Shown here piece by piece: positions 17,139 to 25,267 of a DNA stretch of 64,000 nucleotides. The first letter of the stretch is position 1. Each line of letters opens with the position of its first letter. The translations under genes and the position numbers were made by a program. Source of the DNA: Rhodocyclaceae bacterium (GTDB lineage: Bacteria; Pseudomonadota; Gammaproteobacteria; Burkholderiales; Rhodocyclaceae); NCBI GenBank assembly GCA_030824115.1, contig JAVBYI010000004.1, forward strand, positions 248,001 through 312,000, given 5' to 3'. The notes under the pieces are model-generated. The model had not been told where the DNA came from. It searched no databases and saw only the letters and a list, made by a program, of their open reading frames with translations.

Positions 17139-18633
17139 AACCGATTTGCCTCTGGTTTTGGCTTGGCGGAATGCTCCATCCGTCCGTCAGGCGATGTATT
17201 CGCACCATGAAATCAGTCTAGAAGAGCATCTAGCTTGGTTTCAGAAAACGCAAAACGACCCAACAACCCAATGGATTGTCTATTATGACCAATCTAACAA
17301 TCCACAAGGAGTTGTTTACTTCACCGAGGTAAGCATCAAGCAGCGCAGCGCCTTCTGGGGATTCTATGCAAGCCCCGATGCAAACTCTGGAGTAGGTGTC
17401 CGAATGGCGTTGGAAGCCTTGGATTTCGCATTTGGCGAGCTTGGCCTAGCCAAGTTGAGTGCGGATGTATTAGCTACCAACGCACGTTCTGAAAGTTTTC
17501 ACCGAAAGGTCGGCTTTAGCGAGGAGGGAAATTTCCGTGAGCAGCATTTTAACGGCAAACAACGTATTGATGTGAGGCGTTTTGGTATGTTGGCGAGTGA
17601 ATGGCCTGGACATTGTTCGAGGCTATCAGAATCTATTGAACAGACTGGTCAGAAATTGAACGGAGATAGGCGAGACTTGCAGATGCCGGTTAGACAACGG
17701 TTGCTATTTACCGGGGGAGGGGGGGCCGGTTCAGAGGCGCTTCTTCGGCTTCTTTCACCGGAGTACGAAGTATTTTTCGCTGATGCCGATCCTCATGCAA
17801 AACCATTCCCTATAGCCGCTGAGCAATGGCATCAAATCCCATTTGCTACAGACCCTCGGTTCGTTGAAGAAGTAACTGCTTTGTGTCAGCGGTTAGGTAT
17901 AGATTTGCTAGTTCCAGGTGTCGATGAGGAGCTGTTGCCTCTTGCCAGAATATTGAGGACCGTATCCTTTGATATTCTCCTACCCTCGGTAAGCTTTGTT
18001 GAGCGCCATCTAGATAAACTAACCTCGAACGAGTTTCTTCGATACAGTGGATTGCCGGTACCGCAGACAAAGGCTGTCACAGAGGGTAGGCTGGATTTCC
18101 CGTGCATTGTTAAGCCCCGGAGTGGTCGAGGTTCACGAAATGTTGCGACAGTGTTCTCCGAGAATGAACTGAATGCACATATCGTGATGTCACGTTTGCC
18201 GCAGGAAGCGTTTATTGTTCAGCAATTGATCATTGGTCATGAATACACAGTGATGATGGTCGCCGATAAGGATGCAGTTCTTAGGGCCGTTGTGCCAGTA
18301 TTTGTTGAAACGAAAAAAGGCATAACACTTCGTGCGCATACGATAAAGGACAGCAGAGTGATATCCGCATGCGTCGCTATTCACTCTGCGGACCCTGTCA
18401 GTGGATGCTATAACATTCAACTAATTAAGACGGCAGCAGGGGATGTGCTTCCATTTGAAATCAATCCCAGAATCTCAACAACTTCATGCCTTGGATTGGC
18501 GGCCGGAGTCAATTTTGTTGCTGCATTTCTTGAGTCCGAAATGCCGAGCGAATCAAACATTGCTTTGTTGGATTTTCATGAGCATGTTCATCTGTCCAGG
18601 TCATGGCATAACGAGATCACCTTTAGCAAATGA
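17116..18633 (+). CDS. pseH: PseH N-acetyltransferase fused to an ATP-grasp ligase domain
   Basis: 505 aa. Residues 1-165 are a GNAT acetyltransferase of the PseH type (LAWRNAPSVRQAMYSHHEIS, EHLAWFQ, FGELGLAKLSADVLATNARS), which N-acetylates UDP-4-amino-4,6-dideoxy-AltNAc. After a ~25-residue linker, residues 193-505 form a full ATP-grasp unit: a pre-ATP-grasp Rossmann segment (LLFTGGGGAGSEALL), FPCIVKPRSGRGSRNV, FIVQQLIIGHEYTVMM and the metal site FEINPRIST. ATP-grasp enzymes join a carboxylate to an amine or other nucleophile, so the extra domain may acylate or amidate the sugar (inference). An internal ATG at 17683 could yield the second domain alone, but no good ribosome-binding site precedes it. 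Confidence 0.88.
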   Translation: MPLRPLTETDLPLVLAWRNAPSVRQAMYSHHEISLEEHLAWFQKTQNDPTTQWIVYYDQSNNPQGVVYFTEVSIKQRSAFWGFYASPDANSGVGVRMALEALDFAFGELGLAKLSADVLATNARSESFHRKVGFSEEGNFREQHFNGKQRIDVRRFGMLASEWPGHCSRLSESIEQTGQKLNGDRRDLQMPVRQRLLFTGGGGAGSEALLRLLSPEYEVFFADADPHAKPFPIAAEQWHQIPFATDPRFVEEVTALCQRLGIDLLVPGVDEELLPLARILRTVSFDILLPSVSFVERHLDKLTSNEFLRYSGLPVPQTKAVTEGRLDFPCIVKPRSGRGSRNVATVFSENELNAHIVMSRLPQEAFIVQQLIIGHEYTVMMVADKDAVLRAVVPVFVETKKGITLRAHTIKDSRVISACVAIHSADPVSGCYNIQLIKTAAGDVLPFEINPRISTTSCLGLAAGVNFVAAFLESEMPSESNIALLDFHEHVHLSRSWHNEITFSK

Positions 18634-18690
18634 CCACACAGCTTAGGGTTGCCTGCCGCGTAGTTTATGTTGGTTACTGATAAAAATTAA

Positions 18691-19491
18691 ATGCGGACAG
18701 ATAAGCTGATTGATAATTTAGATGAAATACTTCGAGGTGTTGGGGATAGGCTATTGCAATGGCGCTCCGATGGACTATCGCATGGCATATGGCACGGCGC
18801 GCAGCTAAAGATGGAAGCCGACAAAAGCGCAGAAAAATTCATAGTAAGTGCGTTACAGAAACTTCCTACACGTCTTCCTATAATTACCGAAGAGGATGAG
18901 CTAACGCATTGCCGGGATAGGTATAACAGGTATTGGCTGATCGATCCTATAGATGGAACTGCAAGCTATGCCCAAGGGTATTCTGGATTCGTCACTCAGA
19001 TAGCGTTGATGGAGTGTGATCAGCCTGTTCTAGCCGTTGTATTTGCCCCTGCTCAAGAAAGAATGTACGTAGCTGAATTGGGCGGAGGAGCAACTCTTAA
19101 CGGTCAGAATATTTATATCTCAGAGAGTCTAGATGTTTCAAGAATAACTATGATAGATAATTATCCGCATCCAAGCGGTATCTCAGCACGTCTCTATGAT
19201 TCATTAGGTGCTGATTCATACATTGAGTCAGGGAGTATTGGACTCAAGATTTGTAGGATTGCAGATGGTTCAGCAACTTTGTTTGTGAAGAATGTTGTCA
19301 TACGTGACTGGGATATTGCGCCGGGCCAGCTTATCCTTAGTGAGGCGCGGGGGTATATGAGTGATCTGTCGGGAAATCCAATTCTCTATAAGGGAAGTTT
19401 GGAAAAAACTACGGGATTACTCGCAGCAGCTAGTCAAAAGTTGATCTGTCAAGTTGTTGGTTTGCTTACAAAAGAGGGGAAACATGTTTGA
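18691..19491 (+). CDS. Inositol-monophosphatase/CysQ superfamily phosphatase
   Basis: 266 aa. Metal-binding motifs of the Li-sensitive phosphatase superfamily are intact: ITEEDE, DPIDGTASYAQ (near residues 90-100) and RDWDIAPGQLILSEA. The family includes inositol-1-phosphatase, 3'(2'),5'-bisphosphate nucleotidase (CysQ) and fructose-bisphosphatase-like enzymes; this sequence does not settle which. In the glycan locus it may remove a phosphate from a sugar intermediate (inference). It overlaps the PIG-L gene by 8 bases, so the two are likely coupled. From here to about 29 kb the DNA is visibly more AT-rich. Confidence 0.78.
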   Translation: MRTDKLIDNLDEILRGVGDRLLQWRSDGLSHGIWHGAQLKMEADKSAEKFIVSALQKLPTRLPIITEEDELTHCRDRYNRYWLIDPIDGTASYAQGYSGFVTQIALMECDQPVLAVVFAPAQERMYVAELGGGATLNGQNIYISESLDVSRITMIDNYPHPSGISARLYDSLGADSYIESGSIGLKICRIADGSATLFVKNVVIRDWDIAPGQLILSEARGYMSDLSGNPILYKGSLEKTTGLLAAASQKLICQVVGLLTKEGKHV

Positions 19492-20176
19492 TGGTGCTCC
19501 TGTTCTGGTAGTAGCGGCGCATCCGGACGACGAGGTTTTAGGGTGTGGTGGAACGTTAGCTCGCCTTGCAAATGGTGGGCTAGAGGTCCACATACTTTAT
19601 ATTGCTGATGGAGAAAGTTCGAGGTTTGAGTCGGAAAACGAGCAATTACCAGCGCCCATGGGGCGACGTCTCGCTATGGCGGAAAAAGCTTGCGGCATTC
19701 TTGGTTGTCAGTCAATGCAGGCATTGGGGCTCCGCGATAACCGCCTTGATGGCTATGAACTGTTGGATATCGTAAAACAGATTGAGCTGCTAATATTAAA
19801 AATAAAACCTGGAACGCTACTCACACATCATTCCGGCGATGTAAACATTGACCATAGAATTACACATGATGCAGTAATATCAGCTTGTCGCCCGGTTCCT
19901 GGACATCCAGTGAAGCGGCTGTTATTTTTTGAAACTCCATCGTCGACGGAGTGGCGACCGGTAACATCAGCAACAGCGTTTAATCCAGACTTATTTGTGG
20001 ATGTTTCCTGCTTCGTTGCCAGAAAACAGGCTGCTTTAAACGAGTACAAATTAGAAATGAGGGAATTTCCTCACCCTCGCTCAGATCTGGCAATAAACGC
20101 TCTCATGGCATGGCGAGGGGCTACTGTCGGCGTGGATGCAGCAGAGGCGTTTGTCTTGGGGCGGTTACTCTACTAA
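19484..20176 (+). CDS. PIG-L/LmbE-family N-deacetylase
   Basis: 230 aa. Zinc motif AAHPDDEVLGCGGTL near residues 11-25 and the second His motif DVNIDHRITHDAV are both intact, as in LmbE, MshB and bacterial sugar N-deacetylases. The start at 19484 has AGAGGGGA just upstream. A deacetylase inside a pathway that ends in N-acetylated or acetamidino sugars suggests that one N-acetyl group is removed and replaced by another acyl or amidino group, with the nearby ATP-grasp and GNAT proteins as candidates for re-acylation (inference). Confidence 0.85.
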   Translation: MFDGAPVLVVAAHPDDEVLGCGGTLARLANGGLEVHILYIADGESSRFESENEQLPAPMGRRLAMAEKACGILGCQSMQALGLRDNRLDGYELLDIVKQIELLILKIKPGTLLTHHSGDVNIDHRITHDAVISACRPVPGHPVKRLLFFETPSSTEWRPVTSATAFNPDLFVDVSCFVARKQAALNEYKLEMREFPHPRSDLAINALMAWRGATVGVDAAEAFVLGRLLY

Positions 20177-20271
20177 TCTGACGTAATTATGCGCGAGTCT
20201 GTATTCAAATACGAAATCAGTGCCAGAATCGGTTACCCGTCAATAATGACTTTTTGTGAGGTGGAGGTAAC

Positions 20272-21285
20272 TTGAGAACCGTGTTAATCATCGGTCTTGG
20301 CAATGTTGGTCTAGGGTATGACTATTCTGCTTCCCAATCTTCTGACCGCATCCTTACTCATGCACGGGCATTTTCAAGCCATCACGATTTTGCACTGATC
20401 GGCGGTGTTGACTGTAGTCGTGATGCTCGCACTAGGTTTGAGAGTTCATACAAAGTGCCGAGTTTCACTTCGATTGGTGAGGCAATGCAAGCAATAACCC
20501 CGGAAATCGTGGTTATAGCGACCCCTACAGCAGATCATTATGCTTCAATAGACAAAATTCTGTCACTAGGGGCGCCAATAGCCATACTTTGCGAAAAGCC
20601 ATTAGCCTACGATCTATATGAAGCACAGAAAATTGTTAACTTGTGCGCGCAAACTGATTGTCGTTTGTTTGTCAATTATCTAAGAATATCTCACCCTACA
20701 ACCCGGGAAATTAAATCAAGGATTCCTTTTGCAAGCAATAGCGATGATATAAAAGGTGTTGCTTGGTATTCCAAGGGGCTATATAACGGGGGGTCACACT
20801 TCATAAATCTATTTGAAGACTTGCTCGGGCCATCTATCTCGGTATCTATAATAAATAAGGGGCGTATTTGGAAGAGCAGTGAGCCTGAACCGGATTTTGA
20901 AGTGCAATACACACGTGGCCGGGTTGTCTTTCTTGCAACAAAGGAGGAGCACTATTTTCACGTCTGCGCAGAACTAGTGACACCATCAGGCCGCCTTCGT
21001 TACGAGAACGGGGGTAGTAGAGTAATCTGGCAAGGGCTGAAGGCTAGTGATCGATTTGATGGATATGTAACTCTTAGTCTGACAGAGGAAGTTCTAGATT
21101 CAGACTTCGACCGTATTCAATGGTATGTGGCCGACGAAATGTCTACTGCTCTTAATGGATGTTCGGCTCGTATTTGTACCGGAGCCGCGGCAATGAAAAC
21201 GCAGTTAGTTCTTGAAGAGATTCGGTTACTAAATTCTAGACCACCCAATATTGCGAAATACCTAGATGGCCCTGAAGGAGTGTGA
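20272..21285 (+). CDS. Gfo/Idh/MocA-family NAD(P)-dependent sugar oxidoreductase
   Basis: 337 aa. Rossmann start VLIIGLGNVGLGYD, then ATPTADHY, the family signature CEKPLAYD near residue 105 and GGSHFINLFED supplying the likely catalytic His. The start is TTG at 20272 with GGAGG five bases upstream. These enzymes oxidise a sugar hydroxyl to a ketone, and a DegT aminotransferase (21351) and a GNAT acetyltransferase (22689) come next. The three genes together resemble the oxidation/amination/acetylation logic of WbpB/WbpE/WbpD-type 3-acetamido sugar pathways (inference). Confidence 0.82.
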   Translation: MRTVLIIGLGNVGLGYDYSASQSSDRILTHARAFSSHHDFALIGGVDCSRDARTRFESSYKVPSFTSIGEAMQAITPEIVVIATPTADHYASIDKILSLGAPIAILCEKPLAYDLYEAQKIVNLCAQTDCRLFVNYLRISHPTTREIKSRIPFASNSDDIKGVAWYSKGLYNGGSHFINLFEDLLGPSISVSIINKGRIWKSSEPEPDFEVQYTRGRVVFLATKEEHYFHVCAELVTPSGRLRYENGGSRVIWQGLKASDRFDGYVTLSLTEEVLDSDFDRIQWYVADEMSTALNGCSARICTGAAAMKTQLVLEEIRLLNSRPPNIAKYLDGPEGV

Positions 21286-21350
21286 TGTATTCATAGGCAT
21301 CATGCTCAGTACTGCTTACATTTGCAAATAAATGAGAATTTGATTAAATC

Positions 21351-22640
21351 ATGTCAAAACCAAAAAAAGACACACTTGCTCTTCATGGTGGTTCGAAGAG
21401 CATTGAGTTGCCATTCGAGGCATATAACCCAATTGGGGCGGCAGAAGTAGCTGCTGCTGCAGCGGTCGTAGAAAGTGGTGTGCTATCAAAATACGTCGGT
21501 CGCTGGGGGGAAGACTTTTTTGGTGGACCGAAGGTGCTTGAATTCGAGCGTGCGTGCGAGAAATATTTTGGGGTAAATCACGCAATTACGGTCAATTCGT
21601 GGACTTCTGGGCTGGTTGCGGCAGTTGGTGCAATTGGAATAGAGCCAGGGGATGAGGTGATTGTTAGTCCTTGGACTATGTGCGCGAGCGCGACAGCAAT
21701 TCTGCATTGGAATGCTATTCCAGTATTTGCTGATATTGATCCAATCTCATTTTGTATCAGTCCGGATGCAATAGAAGAAAACATTACACCTTATACTAAG
21801 GCAATAATGTCAATTGATATTGGTGGGCATTCTGCGGATATGGACGCAATTAATGCTATTGCACAGAAATACGGTTTAAAGGTGATTTCTGACACTGCCC
21901 AATCTCCGGGAGCGGTATATAAGGGGAAAATGGCCGGAACATTGGCGGATGTTGGAGGTTATAGCCTCAACTACCATAAGCACATACATACCGGAGAGGG
22001 GGGTATTCTTGTAACAAACGATGCGAAGTTGGCAGAAAGAATGCGGTTAATTCGCAATCATGCCGAGGCAGTTGTTGGTGATATGGGTGTCACCAATCTT
22101 GCAAATATGGTCGGACATAATTTTCGCCTTGGTGAGATTGAGTGTGCTATAGGCATTGAGCAACTGAAGAAACTGCCGGATTTGGTTGCGTCACGCCAAA
22201 AGATAGCTAATAGACTGACACATGGATTAGCTGGGCTTAGGGGCTTGCGTACCCCAGTGGTTACTCCGGATTGCACACATTCATATTATATGTATTTCCT
22301 TGTTATTGATGATGACGTGACGGGAGTTGGGCGCGATAAAATATATGAGGCTTTGCTTGCAGAGGGAGTACCAGGACTATCAAAGAACTTTGCAAATATA
22401 CATCTATTACCTATGTATCAAAGGAAAATCGCGTACGGATCGAAGGGGTTTCCATGGACATCGGATATTTGTCATAGGCAGGTTAGCTATGATAAAGGGA
22501 TATGTCCTGTTGCTGAGTGGATGAATGATAGGGCATATATAGGATTTCATATGTGTGCATTTGAGCTAGATAACGATAAAGTCGATTTGATTGCTGATGC
22601 TTTTCGCAAGGTGTGGTCAAACCTTGAAACGCTGAAATAA
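21351..22640 (+). CDS. DegT/DnrJ/EryC1/StrS-family PLP aminotransferase
   Basis: 429 aa, slightly long for the family. Motifs: NSWTSGLVAAVGAIGIEPGDEV, SPWTMCASATAIL, SDTAQSPGA and the PLP Lys in NYHKHIHTGEGG. The NYHKHIHTGEGG form is that of the branch acting with Gfo/Idh oxidoreductases and of scyllo-inosose-type aminotransferases. It lies 65 bases after the oxidoreductase and probably aminates its keto product (inference). Confidence 0.85.
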   Translation: MSKPKKDTLALHGGSKSIELPFEAYNPIGAAEVAAAAAVVESGVLSKYVGRWGEDFFGGPKVLEFERACEKYFGVNHAITVNSWTSGLVAAVGAIGIEPGDEVIVSPWTMCASATAILHWNAIPVFADIDPISFCISPDAIEENITPYTKAIMSIDIGGHSADMDAINAIAQKYGLKVISDTAQSPGAVYKGKMAGTLADVGGYSLNYHKHIHTGEGGILVTNDAKLAERMRLIRNHAEAVVGDMGVTNLANMVGHNFRLGEIECAIGIEQLKKLPDLVASRQKIANRLTHGLAGLRGLRTPVVTPDCTHSYYMYFLVIDDDVTGVGRDKIYEALLAEGVPGLSKNFANIHLLPMYQRKIAYGSKGFPWTSDICHRQVSYDKGICPVAEWMNDRAYIGFHMCAFELDNDKVDLIADAFRKVWSNLETLK

Positions 22641-22688
22641 AAGCTAGCGTATTTAATCAAAATAACTATTCAAAACATCAAAACCTTG

Positions 22689-23240
22689 ATGCCGAGCCAG
22701 TTAGTTATGAGTGAGTTACCAGAACTTATTGGAGAAAGGGTGGTGCTCACCCAATTTTCAGCCAGCGATATTACGGACGACTACATTGGCTGGTTGAATG
22801 ATCTACAAGTGGTCCGTTACAGCAATCAGCGTTTTTTTCAGCATACCCGTGAATCAGCATTCAGTTATTTTGTCTCGTTCTCGGGTAGTTGCAATCACTT
22901 CATATCAATTAAGTTGAAAGGAAATAACTTCCCTATCGGAACGATGACTGCATATAAGGCCCAACAACATGGGACTGCTGATATCGGGCTACTAATTGGA
23001 GACAAACGTTATTGGGGCAAGGGATTCGGTCTTGATGCATGGAAATTACTATTGAATTATCTACTTGAGCAGGAAGGGGTTCGTAAGGTCACGGGTGGAA
23101 CGTTGAGAGTTAATATCGCGATGCTTCGCATCATGGAACGAACTGGTATGCAGTTGGAGGCTGTTCGGCGCGACCAGGAAATGGTGGAAGGAGTACCATG
23201 CGATACCTTATATTATGCAAAGTTTAGAGCCAATTATTAG
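22689..23240 (+). CDS. GNAT-family N-acetyltransferase (RimJ/RimL type)
   Basis: 183 aa. GNAT fold with GERVVLTQF at the start, DIGLLIGDKRYWGKGFGLDAWKLLL as the acetyl-CoA-binding turn near residues 97-120 and VNIAMLRIMERTGMQLEAV toward the end, like RimL and sugar-N-acetyltransferases. No strong ribosome-binding site precedes either ATG 22689 or ATG 22707. Being third after an oxidoreductase and an aminotransferase, it likely acylates the new amino sugar (inference). It overlaps the following gene by 26 bases. Confidence 0.78.
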   Translation: MPSQLVMSELPELIGERVVLTQFSASDITDDYIGWLNDLQVVRYSNQRFFQHTRESAFSYFVSFSGSCNHFISIKLKGNNFPIGTMTAYKAQQHGTADIGLLIGDKRYWGKGFGLDAWKLLLNYLLEQEGVRKVTGGTLRVNIAMLRIMERTGMQLEAVRRDQEMVEGVPCDTLYYAKFRANY

Positions 23241-24132
23241 TAGGTTGCGATCACCAATTGCAGTTGTTGCGCATGATGCAGGCGCAGCGAATCTAATAAT
23301 TGGATGGTTGAGTGATTGCGATGACTTGGAGATAAAGATATCATTAGGTGGGCCAGCAGAACGATTATGGAAGGCGACATTCGGCAATGCTGAAAACCTA
23401 TCGATTCAAGACGCTTTGGCTGGTGCTTCTATTCTTATTAGCGGAACAAGCTATATTTCGCTTATAGAGCACGCTGCACGAGAGGCGGCGAAGGAAAGGC
23501 ATGTTTATAGTGTTGCCGTTATAGATCACTGGGTAAACTACCGAGAGAGGTTTTTGCGAAATAGTATTCAGATACTTCCCGATGAGGTGTGGGTAGCTGA
23601 CCAATTTGCCTTTAAACTCGCAAAAAACTGCTTTTCTGAATTACCTGTACAACAATTGCCAAACCGTTACATGGAAAACCAAGTATCGGAGATTAGCGAG
23701 TTGCGAACAAAAGCAAGGCCGAACCTCCTTCCCAAGTATGTCTTGTATGTCCTTGAGCCAATACGGAGCTCATGGGTATCAACTGGGCCAGCGGGCGAAT
23801 TTCAAGCTTTGGAATATTTCCTTAGTAACCTACGATGTTTACAGATTGATTTACGTACTGAGATAAGGCTGAGACCACATCCCTCTGAACCAAAGGATAA
23901 ATATCAAACCTGGGTGAAGGCCCGAAACTTAAATAATATTGTAATTGACTCCACAACCCCTTTGCCTGTTCTGATTGCATGGGCAGATATTGTAGTGGGT
24001 TGTGAGACAGTTGCAATGGTAGTAGCACATCATTCGGGTGCCCGTGTTGTTTCTACGCTGCCTCCGCAAGCCCCGAGAGCGCGCTTGCCTATTGAGGCCT
24101 TAGTGCATCTGCGCGATATTGTTAGTGAATGA
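23215..24132 (+). CDS. GT-B-like protein of the TagF/capsule family type, function unknown
   Basis: 305 aa, soluble. It begins with a Rossmann-like strand (AVVAHDAGAANLIIGWL). VIDHWVNYRERFL and DEVWVADQFA are spaced like the acceptor half of a glycosyltransferase, and the C-terminal part has IRLRPHPSEPKDKY then WADIVVGCETVAMVVAHHSGARV, which matches the phosphate-binding Arg/His and the G-ETVAMVA loop of GT-B enzymes. I do not recognise a named family. It directly precedes pseI and follows an acetyltransferase with a 26-base overlap. It may transfer pseudaminic acid, but this is only a positional inference. Confidence 0.5.
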   Translation: MQSLEPIISRLRSPIAVVAHDAGAANLIIGWLSDCDDLEIKISLGGPAERLWKATFGNAENLSIQDALAGASILISGTSYISLIEHAAREAAKERHVYSVAVIDHWVNYRERFLRNSIQILPDEVWVADQFAFKLAKNCFSELPVQQLPNRYMENQVSEISELRTKARPNLLPKYVLYVLEPIRSSWVSTGPAGEFQALEYFLSNLRCLQIDLRTEIRLRPHPSEPKDKYQTWVKARNLNNIVIDSTTPLPVLIAWADIVVGCETVAMVVAHHSGARVVSTLPPQAPRARLPIEALVHLRDIVSE

Positions 24133-24147
24133 GCGGAGGTTTCTATT

Positions 24148-25260
24148 TTGTGTGATCTAAAATTCCAAGAAACAATGAATATAGGTGGGCGATTAATTGG
24201 CAAGGATCAGCCAGTTTATGTGATTGCAGAAATATCATCAAATCATAAGCAAAGTTATGAAACGGCGGAAAAACTTGTTTATGCAGCTAAGCAGGCTGGT
24301 GCTGATGCTGTAAAGATGCAAACATTTACTGCAGATACTATAACCATTGACTCTGACAAGCCTTGGTTTATGGTTGATGGCGATGCCAACCCGGATACGT
24401 GGAAGAGTCGTACATTTTACAATTTATATGAGGCTGCATCAGCACCTTGGGAATGGCATATTCCTTTGCAGAAGCTGTCATTAGGGCTTGGGTTGGATTT
24501 CTTTTCGACCCCGTTTGACACTACTGCCGTAAAATATTTAGAGGATATTAACGTTCCCTGCTACAAAATAGCAGCATATGAATCAACAGATGTGCTATTA
24601 CTGCGCTCCATCGCGAAAACTGGTAAACCCGTAATAATGTCAGTCGGATTTGCAAGCCGTGAAGAGATTGAATACTCATTACAAGTACTTAAGGATAGTG
24701 GAGCACGTGAAATAGCTTTACTTCACTGCACTGCCTCTTACGATGAGAAGCCTGATCTAGACGCAACCGACTTGAAGACGATGTTAGACATGCGCGAGCG
24801 CTATGGAGTTGTTGTCGGGTTATCAGATAATATGGGAGGAATTATGATCCCTGGACTCGCGGCGGCAATTGGTGCAGCGATTATCGAAAAGCACCTAATT
24901 TATGAACACAACCCTGAGGTGTTTGATGATCGATTCTCAATTGATCCAAAAGAGTTTAGGGAGATGGTTAATTTAATCAGAAATCAAGAGCGCGCTATGG
25001 GCACCGTAGTGTATGGCCCTCGTACTAAAGCGGAAGAACATAATCGTAGATTCAGGCGATCCCTATTTGTGTCGAAAGATATAAAGGCTGGCGATATATT
25101 CACAATGGAAAACGTGAGATCAATCCGTCCGGCAGATGGGCTAGAAACAAAGTATGTTGATGAGGTAATTGGAAGCACAGCGGCACGGGATATAGAGTAT
25201 GGTACGCCCCTAACATGGGAAATGATAATTAAGAAAAATGAGTGTTGTGATCCATATTGA
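24148..25260 (+). CDS. pseI: Pseudaminic acid synthase, PseI
   Basis: 370 aa. NeuB-family TIM barrel plus SAF domain: YVIAEISSNHKQSYETA, VKMQTFTADTIT, FFSTPFDTTAVKYLE, IEKHLI, then RSLFVSKDIKAG and VRSIRPADGLETKY with the PseI-type ending DIEYGTPLTWEMI. It condenses PEP with 2,4-diacetamido-2,4,6-trideoxy-L-altrose. The TTG start at 24148 has GGAGG eight bases upstream; ATG 24175 is less well placed. It sits apart from pseB-C-F-G-H by six genes, showing that those genes were inserted in, or recruited to, the pathway. Confidence 0.93.
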   Translation: MCDLKFQETMNIGGRLIGKDQPVYVIAEISSNHKQSYETAEKLVYAAKQAGADAVKMQTFTADTITIDSDKPWFMVDGDANPDTWKSRTFYNLYEAASAPWEWHIPLQKLSLGLGLDFFSTPFDTTAVKYLEDINVPCYKIAAYESTDVLLLRSIAKTGKPVIMSVGFASREEIEYSLQVLKDSGAREIALLHCTASYDEKPDLDATDLKTMLDMRERYGVVVGLSDNMGGIMIPGLAAAIGAAIIEKHLIYEHNPEVFDDRFSIDPKEFREMVNLIRNQERAMGTVVYGPRTKAEEHNRRFRRSLFVSKDIKAGDIFTMENVRSIRPADGLETKYVDEVIGSTAARDIEYGTPLTWEMIIKKNECCDPY

Positions 25261-25267
25261 GGAAAAA

